64,000 bases of DNA from Clostridiales bacterium (GTDB taxonomy: Bacteria > Bacillota > Clostridia > Christensenellales > CAG-138). The notes beneath the pieces were generated by a model, which saw only the letters and a list, made by a program, of their open reading frames with translations, did not search any database and was not told the DNA's origin. The stretch's first letter is position 1. The number at the start of each line of letters is the position of its first letter. Where the stretch lies: contig SFCQ01000002.1 in the NCBI GenBank assembly GCA_004558525.1, positions 38,123-102,122 on the forward strand, given 5' to 3'. The translations under genes were made by a program, and so were the position numbers. Below are positions 34,457-43,487 of the stretch, piece by piece.

Positions 34457-34960
34457 ATGAGCCTGTATCAGCAGTGGAGAGAGATGGCCGAGGCCGAGCG
34501 CAGTCAGGAGGCTGTGGAGCAGTTTTGGAACGATTATTTCAAGGCGGAAACAGAAAACTATAAAAAGCTTTTGAACGAGCATGACAAGCTCTTTTCCGGT
34601 AAGGTGAGCGAACTTGCCGGGCAGTTCAATATGGACGAGCCCACGTTTGCGGGCTTTATAGACGGCATAAACACCAGCCTTAAAAAGGCGATAGACCTTG
34701 ATACGCTTGAAAGCGATACCGATATAGCTCTTGACATAGACTTTGAAAAGCTTTATTACAACATGCACGAAGCCAAGGCTTCATGGCTGTACGAGCTTAA
34801 GGAGTGGGACGGTGTGCTCAGCGCGGAGAAGCGGCACGAAATAACCAAGCAGTACAGGGCCTCCAAGGTATTCGTAAAGGAGAACACCGTGCGAAGGAAC
34901 GACCCATGCCCGTGCGGAAGCGGCAAGAAATACAAGAACTGCTGCGGTAAAAACGCCTAA
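34457..34960 (+). CDS. SEC-C motif protein
   Basis: A 167-aa, mostly helical, charged protein ending in the SEC-C zinc-binding motif RRNDPCPCGSGKKYKNCCG, the element that in SecA's tail binds zinc and SecB or ribosomes. The N-terminal part (MSLYQQWREMAEAERSQ...) has no other domain I recognise and is rich in Glu/Lys/Asp. Stand-alone SEC-C proteins are thought to associate with ribosomes or SecA-related machinery. AGAGGAAAGG precedes the ATG; a small CGCGCT/AGCGCG hairpin lies in the 48-nt leader after ddl. Confidence 0.88.
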   Translation: MSLYQQWREMAEAERSQEAVEQFWNDYFKAETENYKKLLNEHDKLFSGKVSELAGQFNMDEPTFAGFIDGINTSLKKAIDLDTLESDTDIALDIDFEKLYYNMHEAKASWLYELKEWDGVLSAEKRHEITKQYRASKVFVKENTVRRNDPCPCGSGKKYKNCCGKNA

Positions 34961-35011
34961 AACCATATTATCGGCGGGGCGTATGCAATAACAGAAAGGG
35001 AGGACGATATC

Positions 35012-37933
35012 GTGAAGATCAAATTTTGCGGCGCGGCAAGACGCGTGACCGGTTCGTGCCACATGATATGCTTTGATGGGGGCAGCGTGCTGGTTGACTG
35101 CGGCATGCGTCAGGGTGCGGACGAAAAGGGGCCGCTTGGCGCAGGCGACTTTGCGTTTGATCCTTCCTCGATAAGCGCTGTGCTCCTTACGCATGCGCAT
35201 ATAGACCACAGCGGCCTTTTACCGCTGCTTGTAAAACGCGGCTTTAATGGAAAAATAGTAACGACAAAGGCTACCGCCGAGCTATCTGGCATCATGCTGC
35301 CGGACAGCGCGCATATACAGGAGCAGGATGCGGAGTATCAAAACCGCAAGAACCTGCGCGCAGGCAAGCCCATGGTGGAGCCAATGTATACCGCTGCTGA
35401 TGTGCAAAAGACACTTGAGCTTTTCCAGCCCGTCAGCTATGGCGACATAGTGGAGATAATACCTGGCCTTAGGGCGAGATTTGTCGACGTAGGCCATCTT
35501 CTTGGCAGCGCCGCAATAGAGATATGGATAGAGGAAAAATCTACCACAACAAAGCTTGTGTTTTCAGGCGATATAGGTAGGGAGGAAAGGCCTATACTCA
35601 GGGACCCTGCAAGCATAGACGAGGCTGACTATCTTGTTATAGAAGGCACATATGGCGACAGGGAGCACGACGTTGTAAGGGAAGAGGATAAGGAGAAGCA
35701 GCTTGCTGATGTGCTTAAAGAGGGCATTGCCAAGGGCGGCAACATAGTTATACCTTCTTTTGCCGTGGGCAGGACGCAGGAGCTTTTGTACACTATAAAG
35801 CGGCTGCTTATGAAAAACGCGGTTCCCGGTCTTGAAAAGGTGCCTGTGTTCGTGGATAGCCCGCTCGGCATAAACGCGACAAAGGTGTATGAGCGCTGCG
35901 CCAGGGAATACTATGACGAGGAAGCGCTCGATATGCTCAAGTCCGGCGGTTCGCCGTTTGATTTGCCGACATTGCGCGTTGCAGAGACAGGCGAGGAAAG
36001 CAAGCTGATCAACTTCCAGCCAGGCTGCAACATAATAATCTCATCCTCCGGCATGTGCGATGCCGGCAGGATAAGGCATCACCTTAAGCACAACCTGTAC
36101 AGGCCGGATTCAACCATACTTTTCGTGGGCTATCAGGCAAACGGTACCCTTGGCAGGATATTGCTTGACGGGGCGAAGAGCGTTAAGCTTTTTGGCGAGC
36201 AGATACAGGTCAACGCCTCAATACGCAGAATAGAGGGCTTTTCCGGCCATGCCGGCAGGAGCGAGCTTTTGCAGTGGATACGCGGAATAGGCAAGCCGCC
36301 CAAGTGCGTGTTCCTTGTGCATGGCGAAAGCTCTGTGCTCGATAAGTTTGCCGCTGATGTGCGTGCGCTCGGGCTCGATGCCGAAATACCGGATCTGCTT
36401 GACGAATACGGGCTTTCATACGGCTCAAGCGGGGTCGTGCGCATGCCTGCGCTAAGCCCCAAGAAGGATTCCGAGCCGGATCTGTTCATAGGCACAAGGC
36501 TCAACATGATAGCCAGGCTTTGGGGGATAAACGGCGCGTTTTACGCCATGCGTGCAACGGAGCCGCTTTACGACACGGCTATAGGCGTAGCCGATGAAAT
36601 AAGGCAGAACCTTAACGGCATACATACAAAGTTCTCTGCCGGAGCGATGACCATGCCCTTTACTGCGGCGGCGGCGCTTATACTGGATCAGCATGGCGTG
36701 CTTAGGCTTGATGACAAGCTTGGCAAATATGTGCCGGAATACGCGCATGGCGATGAGATAACGATAAGGGAGATACTGCTAAACCAAAAGGCTGTTCCTG
36801 ACTATGTTGATTACAGCATGGCGTTTAAGCTGTATACCCAGGCGCATGAGCAGGGGCTTAACGAAAAAGCAAAGCTTCAGCTTGAATGGAACGCGCTTAA
36901 CTCCCCGATAAGCGATGAAGAGATACTGAGCATAGTAAACGAGCTGCCCGTTGTTACAAATACGGAAACATCATGCGGCAAAAGGAGCAGCTTCAGGCTT
37001 TTGGGCATGGCGCTTGAAAGGGCCTGCGCAAAGAGCTTGAAGGAGATATTCGAGCAGCTCATATTCAGCGGCCTTTCGCTTAAGGATACTTCGTTTGGCG
37101 GCGAGGCAGGGGTTACATATTCAACAAATGCCGCCGAAGAAAGAATACAGCTTCCTTCTCCGGAAAACATGGGCGGCGAGGCCGGCATACTTACAAGCGC
37201 GTATGACCTTGTGCGCTTTGGCATTGCGCTTGAAAACGGCGTGCTTTTAGATGAAGAGCACACAGATATATTCTTTGCGCCCGAGGCATGCGGCCTTATG
37301 AACGTTAACGGCTGGTTCTATGCCGATTCCGGCTATAGCTGCGGACAAAGTTGCCTGTATATGAATCTTCAATATAATGTTGCCGCGGCAATGCTTATGA
37401 ACGCGCCGTGTACGCTTGAAGATACGGACGATGTTGGCGCATATTCGTTTGCTCAGCGCATGCGCTATGAAATGGACGATGTTTATATCCGAAAAGATGT
37501 TATAGAGCTTGCGCCTATAGACGTTAGCAATGTTTACGCAGTACTTAAGCTGAGCGTTGATTCGAAGCAACAGGGTTTTGTGGCTGAGAACGCCCTGTCG
37601 CTTGCAGAAGCCGTTGCGCTTGAAGGCAAGGCCCTGCCGTATGCCATAGTGCAGAACGGCGTAGCGGTCGGCTTTGCTATGATATATGTTGATGGGGAGC
37701 ATGGCGAATATTGCATATGGAGGCTTATGATAGATAAGCGCTTCCAGCACAAGGGCTTCGGCACGGCGGCAATGAAGCTTGTTATAGCCGAGCTTAAAAG
37801 GCTGGGCGCGGACAAGATAACGCTTAGCGTTGAGCCGGATAATGAGGACGCCGCAAGCCTTTACAGAAAGCTTGGCTTTGCGTTCAACGGCCGCCTTGAG
37901 GACGGCGAAGCGTATATGGAGCTTAAGCTTTAA
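35012..37933 (+). CDS. Fusion: beta-CASP metallo-beta-lactamase + inactive serine-beta-lactamase-like + GNAT
   Basis: A 973-aa protein with three clear parts. Residues 1-~460 form an MBL-fold RNA-processing-type nuclease: THAHIDHSG holds the HxHxDH zinc site, followed by EGTYGDREH, the beta-CASP GYQANGTLGR and the final FSGHAGRSEL. Residues ~480-830 resemble class C beta-lactamase/PBP-like proteins (FTAAAALILDQHGVLRLDDK, then EITIREILLNQ), but the SxxK site reads AMTM, so the catalytic Ser and Lys are both lost. Residues ~840-973 are a GNAT acetyltransferase (RLMIDKRFQHKGFGTAAMKL; NEDAASLYRKLGF). The start is GTG at 35012 behind AAAGGGAGG. The frame is continuous, so this is not a sequencing merger of adjacent genes in an obvious way. 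Its role is unknown. Confidence 0.85.
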   Translation: MKIKFCGAARRVTGSCHMICFDGGSVLVDCGMRQGADEKGPLGAGDFAFDPSSISAVLLTHAHIDHSGLLPLLVKRGFNGKIVTTKATAELSGIMLPDSAHIQEQDAEYQNRKNLRAGKPMVEPMYTAADVQKTLELFQPVSYGDIVEIIPGLRARFVDVGHLLGSAAIEIWIEEKSTTTKLVFSGDIGREERPILRDPASIDEADYLVIEGTYGDREHDVVREEDKEKQLADVLKEGIAKGGNIVIPSFAVGRTQELLYTIKRLLMKNAVPGLEKVPVFVDSPLGINATKVYERCAREYYDEEALDMLKSGGSPFDLPTLRVAETGEESKLINFQPGCNIIISSSGMCDAGRIRHHLKHNLYRPDSTILFVGYQANGTLGRILLDGAKSVKLFGEQIQVNASIRRIEGFSGHAGRSELLQWIRGIGKPPKCVFLVHGESSVLDKFAADVRALGLDAEIPDLLDEYGLSYGSSGVVRMPALSPKKDSEPDLFIGTRLNMIARLWGINGAFYAMRATEPLYDTAIGVADEIRQNLNGIHTKFSAGAMTMPFTAAAALILDQHGVLRLDDKLGKYVPEYAHGDEITIREILLNQKAVPDYVDYSMAFKLYTQAHEQGLNEKAKLQLEWNALNSPISDEEILSIVNELPVVTNTETSCGKRSSFRLLGMALERACAKSLKEIFEQLIFSGLSLKDTSFGGEAGVTYSTNAAEERIQLPSPENMGGEAGILTSAYDLVRFGIALENGVLLDEEHTDIFFAPEACGLMNVNGWFYADSGYSCGQSCLYMNLQYNVAAAMLMNAPCTLEDTDDVGAYSFAQRMRYEMDDVYIRKDVIELAPIDVSNVYAVLKLSVDSKQQGFVAENALSLAEAVALEGKALPYAIVQNGVAVGFAMIYVDGEHGEYCIWRLMIDKRFQHKGFGTAAMKLVIAELKRLGADKITLSVEPDNEDAASLYRKLGFAFNGRLEDGEAYMELKL

Positions 37934-37942
37934 GGAGGTAAA

Positions 37943-38584
37943 ATGGAGGAAATAAAGAACCGCATACTTGAGGCGCTTTACAGCCTGCCCGCTATACTTA
38001 TCGGCTTGTCATTCCACGAATGGGGGCATGCTTATGCCGCATACAAGCGCGGCGATCCCACGGCGAGGAATCTTGGCCGAATGACGGTGAACCCGCTTGC
38101 GCATATCGATCCTGTCGGCTTTTTGTCGCTGCTCATACTCGGCTTTGGCTGGGCAAAGCCTGTGCCTGTAAGCACGCGCAACTTCAAAAGCCCAAAAAAG
38201 GATGAGCTTATCGTATCGCTTGCCGGAGTAACCGTAAACCTTATATTGGGGGTTATATTCCTGATACTATATGTCATTTTCGGCTTTTTGCCCTGGTATA
38301 GCGATATCGTGAGTATAATGCTTCAGTATTGCTTCATGATAAACTTTGGGCTTATGGTATTTAACCTTTTGCCCATCCCTCCGCTTGATGGTTACCATGT
38401 CGTGCAGTGCCTTTTTATGAACCAGAGGACATACAGGTTCTTCAACTTTGTTGAGAAATACAGCTATGTCATACTCATAGGCGTGCTGCTGCTCAACTCC
38501 CGTACGGGGTTTCTCAATGCGCTTGTGAAGCTTGTTATGATGCCGTTTATCGCTCTTATCGAGCTTGTTGTTAACCTGTTCTGA
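37943..38584 (+). CDS. Site-2 protease family protein (M50)
   Basis: A 213-aa integral membrane zinc metalloprotease. HEWGHA near residue 24 supplies two zinc ligands and the catalytic Glu; the third ligand Asp is in LLPIPPLDGYHV. Four to five hydrophobic helices are visible and there is no PDZ domain, which fits the small YwhC/SpoIVFB-like branch. AAGGAGG partly overlaps the stop of the preceding fusion gene and sits 6 nt before the ATG. This M50 gene next to scpA-scpB is a conserved arrangement in Bacillota. The substrate is unknown. Confidence 0.93.
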   Translation: MEEIKNRILEALYSLPAILIGLSFHEWGHAYAAYKRGDPTARNLGRMTVNPLAHIDPVGFLSLLILGFGWAKPVPVSTRNFKSPKKDELIVSLAGVTVNLILGVIFLILYVIFGFLPWYSDIVSIMLQYCFMINFGLMVFNLLPIPPLDGYHVVQCLFMNQRTYRFFNFVEKYSYVILIGVLLLNSRTGFLNALVKLVMMPFIALIELVVNLF

Positions 38585-38592
38585 GGCATACG

Positions 38593-39351
38593 ATGGCATA
38601 CGAGGTTCACCTTAAGGAGTTCGACGGCCCGCTCGACCTGCTGCTGCATCTTATTGAGCAGGCCAAGGTCGATATAAAGGATATATTTATTTCAGAGATA
38701 ACCAACCAGTATCTTTCGCTTATGGAGGAGCTGGACGAGCTTGATATGGACACGGCAAGCGAGTTTTTGACCATGGCAGCTACGCTTGTTTATATAAAAT
38801 CGCGTTCTCTATTGCCCAAGCCTCCAAAGGAAGCGGAGGATGAAGAGGATCCGGAGGAAGCGCTCGTGCGGCAATTGAGGGAATACAAGCTGTTCAAGCA
38901 GGCAGGGGAAAGGCTTGGCGAGCTGAGTGAGAATATGAAGGGCGTATTTTCGCGCCTGCCGGAAGAATTCACCCTGCCGCCGCAGGAATACAGCCTTGAG
39001 GCCGCAACGGCGGAGGAACTGTTTTCGGCCTTTATGGATGTGCTGAACAGGGAAGAGCCTGAAAACAGGATACCAGAGCTTGCAAAGCGTGTAGATGCGG
39101 ACAGGTTTACGGTACGCTCTCAGCTTGTTAAGATAAGGGATAAGCTTAGGGAAAAAACAACGGTAACGTTTGACGAGCTGTTTGAAGAAACAAGCGTTAA
39201 AATGGAAAAGATAGTCACGTTTATGGCGCTGCTTGAAATGATAGCAAGGCAGGAGATAGCGCTAAGGCAACATTCCCCATATGGAAGGATAACCATAACA
39301 GCAGCTAATCTCAGGGACGAGGATGCGGACGCCGAATATATGGACGAATGA
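38593..39351 (+). CDS. scpA: Segregation and condensation protein A
   Basis: ScpA is the kleisin that, with ScpB, bridges Smc heads in the bacterial condensin. At 252 aa it has normal length. The N-terminus VHLKEFDGPLDLLLHLIEQAKVDI (shown in part) is diagnostic, followed by an acidic centre (KEAEDEEDPEEA) and the C-terminal winged-helix segment TVTFDELFEETSVKMEKIVTF. It starts 8 nt after the protease gene and is followed by scpB. Confidence 0.96.
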   Translation: MAYEVHLKEFDGPLDLLLHLIEQAKVDIKDIFISEITNQYLSLMEELDELDMDTASEFLTMAATLVYIKSRSLLPKPPKEAEDEEDPEEALVRQLREYKLFKQAGERLGELSENMKGVFSRLPEEFTLPPQEYSLEAATAEELFSAFMDVLNREEPENRIPELAKRVDADRFTVRSQLVKIRDKLREKTTVTFDELFEETSVKMEKIVTFMALLEMIARQEIALRQHSPYGRITITAANLRDEDADAEYMDE

Positions 39352-39364
39352 CGGAGGGGTATAA

Positions 39365-39964
39365 ATGGAGTACAACGAACGCTTTGGCGCAATAGAATGT
39401 ATACTTTTTGTATCCGGCGACCCTGTGCCTATAATCGAGCTTCAAAGGGCAATAGGCGTTACGGATATAGAGATGGAGCATATAATACGCAGCATGGACG
39501 AGCTTTATAAAAAGGAGAAGCGCGGAGTGCAGCTCTTTATAACGCCGGAGACGATGCAGCTTGTTTCAAACAAGGAATACGCAAAATATGTTGAGGAGCT
39601 TGTGCAGCCGGTACAGGCGAAGTCCTTTTCTCAGGCGATGCTCGAAACGCTTTCCGTAATAGCGTACAGGCAGCCCGTGACAAGGGCGGATATTGAAGCT
39701 GTGCGCGGCGTAAGGTGCGAATATGCAGTCAGCCAGCTTATGAAGATGGGCATGATAAGGGAGCTTGGCAGAAAAAACGTTGTCGGCAGGCCGATGCTTT
39801 TAGGCACTACGGACGCTTTTTTGAGGCATTTCGGGATAAGGTCGCTAAACGAGCTGCCAAGCCTTGGCAGCAGTGAAAATGCCGAAATTGCCGGAGCTGA
39901 GGAAGCGGTACCTGCGGACACGGATATAGAAACCGCCGAAGCTGAAGCCGGGCTGCCTGCATGA
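39365..39964 (+). CDS. scpB: Segregation and condensation protein B
   Basis: A 199-aa ScpB with two winged-helix domains: FGAIECILFVSGDPVPIIEL at the start and LETLSVIAYRQPVTRADIEA, then GRPMLLGTTDAFLRHFGI. It dimerises and clamps ScpA on Smc. The C-terminal ~35 residues are Ala/Glu-rich and probably disordered. GGAGGGG precedes the ATG, 13 nt after the scpA stop. Confidence 0.96.
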   Translation: MEYNERFGAIECILFVSGDPVPIIELQRAIGVTDIEMEHIIRSMDELYKKEKRGVQLFITPETMQLVSNKEYAKYVEELVQPVQAKSFSQAMLETLSVIAYRQPVTRADIEAVRGVRCEYAVSQLMKMGMIRELGRKNVVGRPMLLGTTDAFLRHFGIRSLNELPSLGSSENAEIAGAEEAVPADTDIETAEAEAGLPA

Positions 39965-40027
39965 GCAAGGCGCGATTCAAAGCAAAGAGCGTATTGATAT
40001 AGCAAAAATGGTAAATATTAGGCCTGT

Positions 40028-40582
40028 ATGGGCCTTTTTATTTTATTTATTGCAATGGCTGCGCTTATCGCCGCCGTTATACTGTTGCCATCAAAGGTAA
40101 GATTCCGCTTTGCGGCCGACGAGCGTCTGGCAAGGCGGGATATCACCGTGTTAATACTTGGCATTATACCGATACGGATAAAGCAAGCTAAAAAGAAAGG
40201 CAAAACAAAACCAAATAGGGTGGGGAAGAAAACGGTCGTTAACCTGCTGAAAAAGAGGAAGCATTTCATGCGGCTTGAAAAGTTAATCATCATGGGCTGC
40301 ATCGGCATAGATGGAGACGCGGCGGCTACCGCTCTTTTATGCGGCACAGTGAATGACGTGTTATCAAAGCTTGTTTCATGGCTGCTTGAAACAAGGAACG
40401 GATACTGCTTGAACATTATGCCCGAATTCAGGTTTGGCACGCTCTGGATATATATGGAAGGTATCATAACCATAAAAACAGCCAAGCTTATAGGTATTAT
40501 TGGAAAAGAGGTAATAAGATATGTCGCACCCCGTGGAAAACATAATGCGCAGTACAATGGAACAGCTAAGGCAAATGGTTGA
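40028..40582 (+). CDS. DUF2953 family membrane protein
   Basis: A 184-aa protein with one N-terminal hydrophobic segment (FILFIAMAALIAAVILL) followed by a basic region (KQAKKKGKTKPNRVGKK) and an alpha/beta part ending in a second, weaker hydrophobic stretch. DUF2953 proteins are regularly encoded next to gerW (ytfJ) in spore-formers; function unknown. Its last 62 nt overlap gerW in another frame, so the exact C-terminus (PRGKHNAQYNGTAKANG) may not be constrained. The ribosome site before ATG 40028 is weak (TTAGGCCTGT). Confidence 0.78.
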   Translation: MGLFILFIAMAALIAAVILLPSKVRFRFAADERLARRDITVLILGIIPIRIKQAKKKGKTKPNRVGKKTVVNLLKKRKHFMRLEKLIIMGCIGIDGDAAATALLCGTVNDVLSKLVSWLLETRNGYCLNIMPEFRFGTLWIYMEGIITIKTAKLIGIIGKEVIRYVAPRGKHNAQYNGTAKANG

Positions 40583-40961
40583 CGTCAACACGATAGTAGG
40601 CGCGCCTATAGCCACAGGAAACGGAACGCTGATTTTGCCTGTATCAAAGGTGAGCATGGGCTTTTTGTCAGGCGGAGGCGAGTACAACATGACTAATGAA
40701 AAGCAGACGATCAAAAAAGCAGGCGATGATATGGACGCCGCTGAAGGGCGTTATCCATTCGCCGGAACGGCGGCTGCCGGAATGTGCCTTACGCCCATGG
40801 CCTTCGTCGCAATAGAAAACAACCGTACAAGGGTACTGCCTGCGCAATATAAGGGCGGAGCGGAAAGGCTTATAGACATGGTGCCGGACTTTATAGCCGC
40901 GATAGAGCGCATAATTGACAACGCAAACAGCCAAGAGCAAAGCGGAGAAGACGCGCAATGA
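40521..40961 (+). CDS. GerW family sporulation protein (YtfJ-like)
   Basis: A 146-aa protein matching GerW/YtfJ: NTIVGAPIATGNGTLILPVSKVSMGFLSGGGEY (quoted in two parts: NTIVGAPIATGNGT and SKVSMGFLSGGGEY) and a C-terminal amphipathic helix. In Bacillus it is a forespore protein needed for normal germination. The Gly-rich LSGGGEY turn and the PVSKV strand identify the family. The ATG at 40521 lies behind GAGGTAATAAG inside the DUF2953 gene. It overlaps dacF by 4 nt. Its presence supports a spore-forming (or formerly spore-forming) host. Confidence 0.9.
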   Translation: MSHPVENIMRSTMEQLRQMVDVNTIVGAPIATGNGTLILPVSKVSMGFLSGGGEYNMTNEKQTIKKAGDDMDAAEGRYPFAGTAAAGMCLTPMAFVAIENNRTRVLPAQYKGGAERLIDMVPDFIAAIERIIDNANSQEQSGEDAQ

Positions 40962-42100
40962 CAAAGCGTGTGCGCAGGGGCATGGCGGTGATAGCAGCAA
41001 TGCTCCTTATCATGCTTGATATATCGTCTGCATATGCAGCGCCGGAAGCTGACGACAAAGAGCCCGATATGGACGCAGGCGGCGCCGTGCTTATAGAAAA
41101 GGACACGGGCATAGTACTTTTATCTAAAAATGCCCATCAAAAGCTGCCTATGGCAAGCACGACAAAGATAATGACCGCGCTTGTGGTTATAGAAAACTGT
41201 TCGCTTGGCGAGACCGTGGAGGTAGCGAGCAAAGCCTATGGAGTGGAAGGGTCGAGCATGTATCTTAAAGCAGGCGAGAAAATAAGCGTGGAGGATCTTC
41301 TCTATGGCCTTATGCTGCTTTCGGGCAACGATGCGGCCGTTGCGCTTGCCATACACACAGCCGGCAGTGTGGAGGCCTTTGCCGCACTTATGAACAAAAG
41401 AGCGGAGAGCATAGGCGCGCGCAACACCCATTTCGTCACGCCTAACGGGCTGCATGATGCTGAGCACTATACCACGGCATACGACCTTGCTCTTATAGCT
41501 GCCGAGGCGATGAAGAACGAGGCTTTCAGGACGATAGTTGCTTCAACATACCATAAAAGCAGCACGGGCAGCCTTGTTAGGTACATGAAGAACAAGAACA
41601 AGATACTATGGGAGTATGAGGGCGGCTGCGGCGTAAAGACCGGCTACACGAAGGCGGCGGGGAAGTGCCTTGTCTTTGCAGCCGAAAGGAACGGCATGTC
41701 GCTTATAGGCGTAGTGCTTAGGTGCCAGACTATGTTTCCTACGGCAAAGGCGATGCTCGACTATGGCTTTGGGCTTTACTCCGTACAAAAGGTCATCTCT
41801 GCAGGCGACGTCATTGTGCGCACAAGGGTACTTAAAGGCACAAAAACGAGCTTGGCAGCGGCGGCTAAAGACGATATAATGATACCTGTTAAAAAGGGAG
41901 AGAGGGCCTGCATAAAAACGGAGATAATGCTCGATGAAGGCTTGAGCGCTCCTGTAGAGCTGGGGCAGGAGATAGGCACGCTGAAGGTATTCGTAAACGA
42001 TAAGCTTGCGGCGCAGACGTCTATAGTTGCGTGTGAAAGCATAGCCCCGCTTGAGTACGGACATTATTTGAAGAAGCTGCTCGGTATGTGGGCTGCATAA
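40958..42100 (+). CDS. D-alanyl-D-alanine carboxypeptidase (DacF-like)
   Basis: A 380-aa low-molecular-weight penicillin-binding protein that trims terminal D-Ala from peptidoglycan. It has a signal peptide (AVIAAMLLIMLDISSAYAAP), the SxxK active site in MASTTKIMTA, LLSGNDAAVA (SxN motif) and CGVKTGYTKAAGKCL (KTG motif), then a C-terminal beta domain (~290-380). Its position right after gerW matches sporulation-type DacF, active on the spore cortex, but general housekeeping activity is possible. No C-terminal membrane-anchoring helix is evident beyond a short YLKKLLGMWAA. Confidence 0.92.
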   Translation: MTKRVRRGMAVIAAMLLIMLDISSAYAAPEADDKEPDMDAGGAVLIEKDTGIVLLSKNAHQKLPMASTTKIMTALVVIENCSLGETVEVASKAYGVEGSSMYLKAGEKISVEDLLYGLMLLSGNDAAVALAIHTAGSVEAFAALMNKRAESIGARNTHFVTPNGLHDAEHYTTAYDLALIAAEAMKNEAFRTIVASTYHKSSTGSLVRYMKNKNKILWEYEGGCGVKTGYTKAAGKCLVFAAERNGMSLIGVVLRCQTMFPTAKAMLDYGFGLYSVQKVISAGDVIVRTRVLKGTKTSLAAAAKDDIMIPVKKGERACIKTEIMLDEGLSAPVELGQEIGTLKVFVNDKLAAQTSIVACESIAPLEYGHYLKKLLGMWAA

Positions 42101-42109
42101 GGGGAAAGA

Positions 42110-42835
42110 ATGAGGCTTCAGAAGTTTATGGCCGAGGCGGGCGTTGCCTCAAGAAGAAAGTGTGAAGAGCTTATAGAAGCCGGTCTTGTCAGGGTTAATG
42201 GCGAGACGGCTTCGATAGGCAGAGTGATCGACCCGAATACGGACAGAGTTGAGTATGCAGGCAGGCTGCTCAGCGCTGCCCCTAAGCGGGTCGTTTATGC
42301 GTTCTATAAGCCGAGGGGCGTCATGTGTACAGCAGCCGATCCTCAGGGAAGGGCTACGATAATGGATTATTTCAAAAACGTTCCATATAGGCTGTATAGC
42401 GTAGGCAGGCTCGACTATGATTCGGAAGGCCTATTGCTCATGACAAATGACGGCGAGCTTGCATACAAGCTTACGCACCCAAAGTTTGTTGTTGATAAGA
42501 CATACCATGCCGTATGCGACGGTGTGCTGACTAATAATGAGATAAGCAGGCTTGAAGCCGGCGTTGACATAGGCGATCATATCACGGCTTGCGCAAGGAT
42601 AAGCATGGTGCATGCCCTGCATAATGGCAACACATCGTTCGATATAACCATACATGAAGGCAGAAACAGGCAGATAAGGCGCATGCTTGAGGCTGTTGGC
42701 CACAAGACGCTTGTGCTTAAGCGCACCAAGGAAGGGCCTATAGCGATAGGCTTCATGCAGCCAGGCGAGTATAGGCTGCTTAGCGAGGCTGAGATAAGCA
42801 TGCTGAAAGGCGAGCTTGGGCTGAAAACCTCTTAA
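42110..42835 (+). CDS. rluB: rRNA pseudouridine synthase, RluB/RsuA family
   Basis: A 241-aa enzyme isomerising a uridine in rRNA. The N-terminal S4 RNA-binding domain is MRLQKFMAEAGVASRRKCEE; the catalytic Asp lies in VGRLDYDSEGLLLMTNDG; further motifs are LTHPKFVVDKTYH and EGRNRQIRRMLEAVGH. It is most like RluB (23S U2605) by length and by genomic position after scpAB/dacF. It is the last gene of the run and is followed by a terminator. Confidence 0.94.
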   Translation: MRLQKFMAEAGVASRRKCEELIEAGLVRVNGETASIGRVIDPNTDRVEYAGRLLSAAPKRVVYAFYKPRGVMCTAADPQGRATIMDYFKNVPYRLYSVGRLDYDSEGLLLMTNDGELAYKLTHPKFVVDKTYHAVCDGVLTNNEISRLEAGVDIGDHITACARISMVHALHNGNTSFDITIHEGRNRQIRRMLEAVGHKTLVLKRTKEGPIAIGFMQPGEYRLLSEAEISMLKGELGLKTS

Positions 42836-42859
42836 CGGAATATTGACCATACCATAAAT

Positions 42860-42879
42860 GCCCGTATACGGGCTTTTTT
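42860..42879 (+). terminator. Rho-independent terminator after rluB
   Basis: The perfect palindrome GCCCGTATACGGGC (5-bp GC-rich arms plus a self-complementary TATA centre) is followed by TTTTTT. Confidence 0.88.
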
Positions 42880-43023
42880 ATTGATATATGGGCAAAACAG
42901 GCGCATAAATCCGATAGTAACTTGATTAAGAAAAAATAAATTTGTCATTTTAGCAGGAAATAAGAATGGGACGTAGAATAAGAGAAAATGGGAGTATTTG
43001 AGGGCATTGTTAATTCAAATGTC

Positions 43024-43044
43024 AGCTTATACATGTATACAAGT
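43024..43044. promoter_or_regulatory. Palindromic operator-like site upstream of the decarboxylase operon
   Basis: The palindrome TATACATGTATA (43027-43038), extended to TTATACATGTATACAAG, lies ~50 nt upstream of the first decarboxylase gene. The GTATAC/TATACAAG arms resemble GntR-type operators, but no regulator gene is adjacent. The 256-nt gap from 42836 also contains the rluB terminator; I see no confident -35/-10 pair. Confidence 0.4.
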
Positions 43045-43091
43045 ATTTAAGTGTTTCATAATCAATACTTAGAAAGGAGAATCTGTCGCAA

Positions 43092-43436
43092 ATGGATGAT
43101 CTGCTCAACAATCCGTGGTTTGTACTTGCGTTGGGTATGGGTACGGTGTTTGTCGGTCTGTTCCTGCTTATACTGATATCCAAGCTGATGAGCTTGCTGA
43201 TAAACGGCTTAAGCAAGAAGGAAAGGGCTAATAAACCTGCTCCTGCAGCGGTCGCCGCTCCTGCTCCTGCACCCGTTCAGTCTTCGGAACCTGCGCCCGC
43301 ACCTGCGGCCGCTCCAGTGGTATATCCGCATGAGGTGGACCGCTATGCTTTCGACGCTGCTGTTGCCGCTGCTATTGCCGCCTATACTGGCCGCAATATA
43401 AGAGGCTTCCGTATAACCAGAATTACCAGGCTGTAA
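43092..43436 (+). CDS. OadG-like gamma subunit of sodium-pump decarboxylase
   Basis: A 114-aa single-span membrane protein: residues ~10-38 form the helix (LALGMGTVFVGLFLLILISKLMSLL), followed by a Pro/Ala-rich stretch and a short C-terminal domain YAFDAAVAAAIAAYTGRNIRG typical of OadG-type proteins in Bacillota. The gamma subunit assembles and stabilises the alpha/beta complex. AGAAAGGAGA lies ~11 nt before the ATG. It heads a four-gene operon (gamma, biotin carrier, beta, alpha). Confidence 0.85.
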   Translation: MDDLLNNPWFVLALGMGTVFVGLFLLILISKLMSLLINGLSKKERANKPAPAAVAAPAPAPVQSSEPAPAPAAAPVVYPHEVDRYAFDAAVAAAIAAYTGRNIRGFRITRITRL

Positions 43437-43487
43437 TAAGCAATCGACAAAAACAAAAAAAGTATTTATTCAGGAGGAAATAATAAA

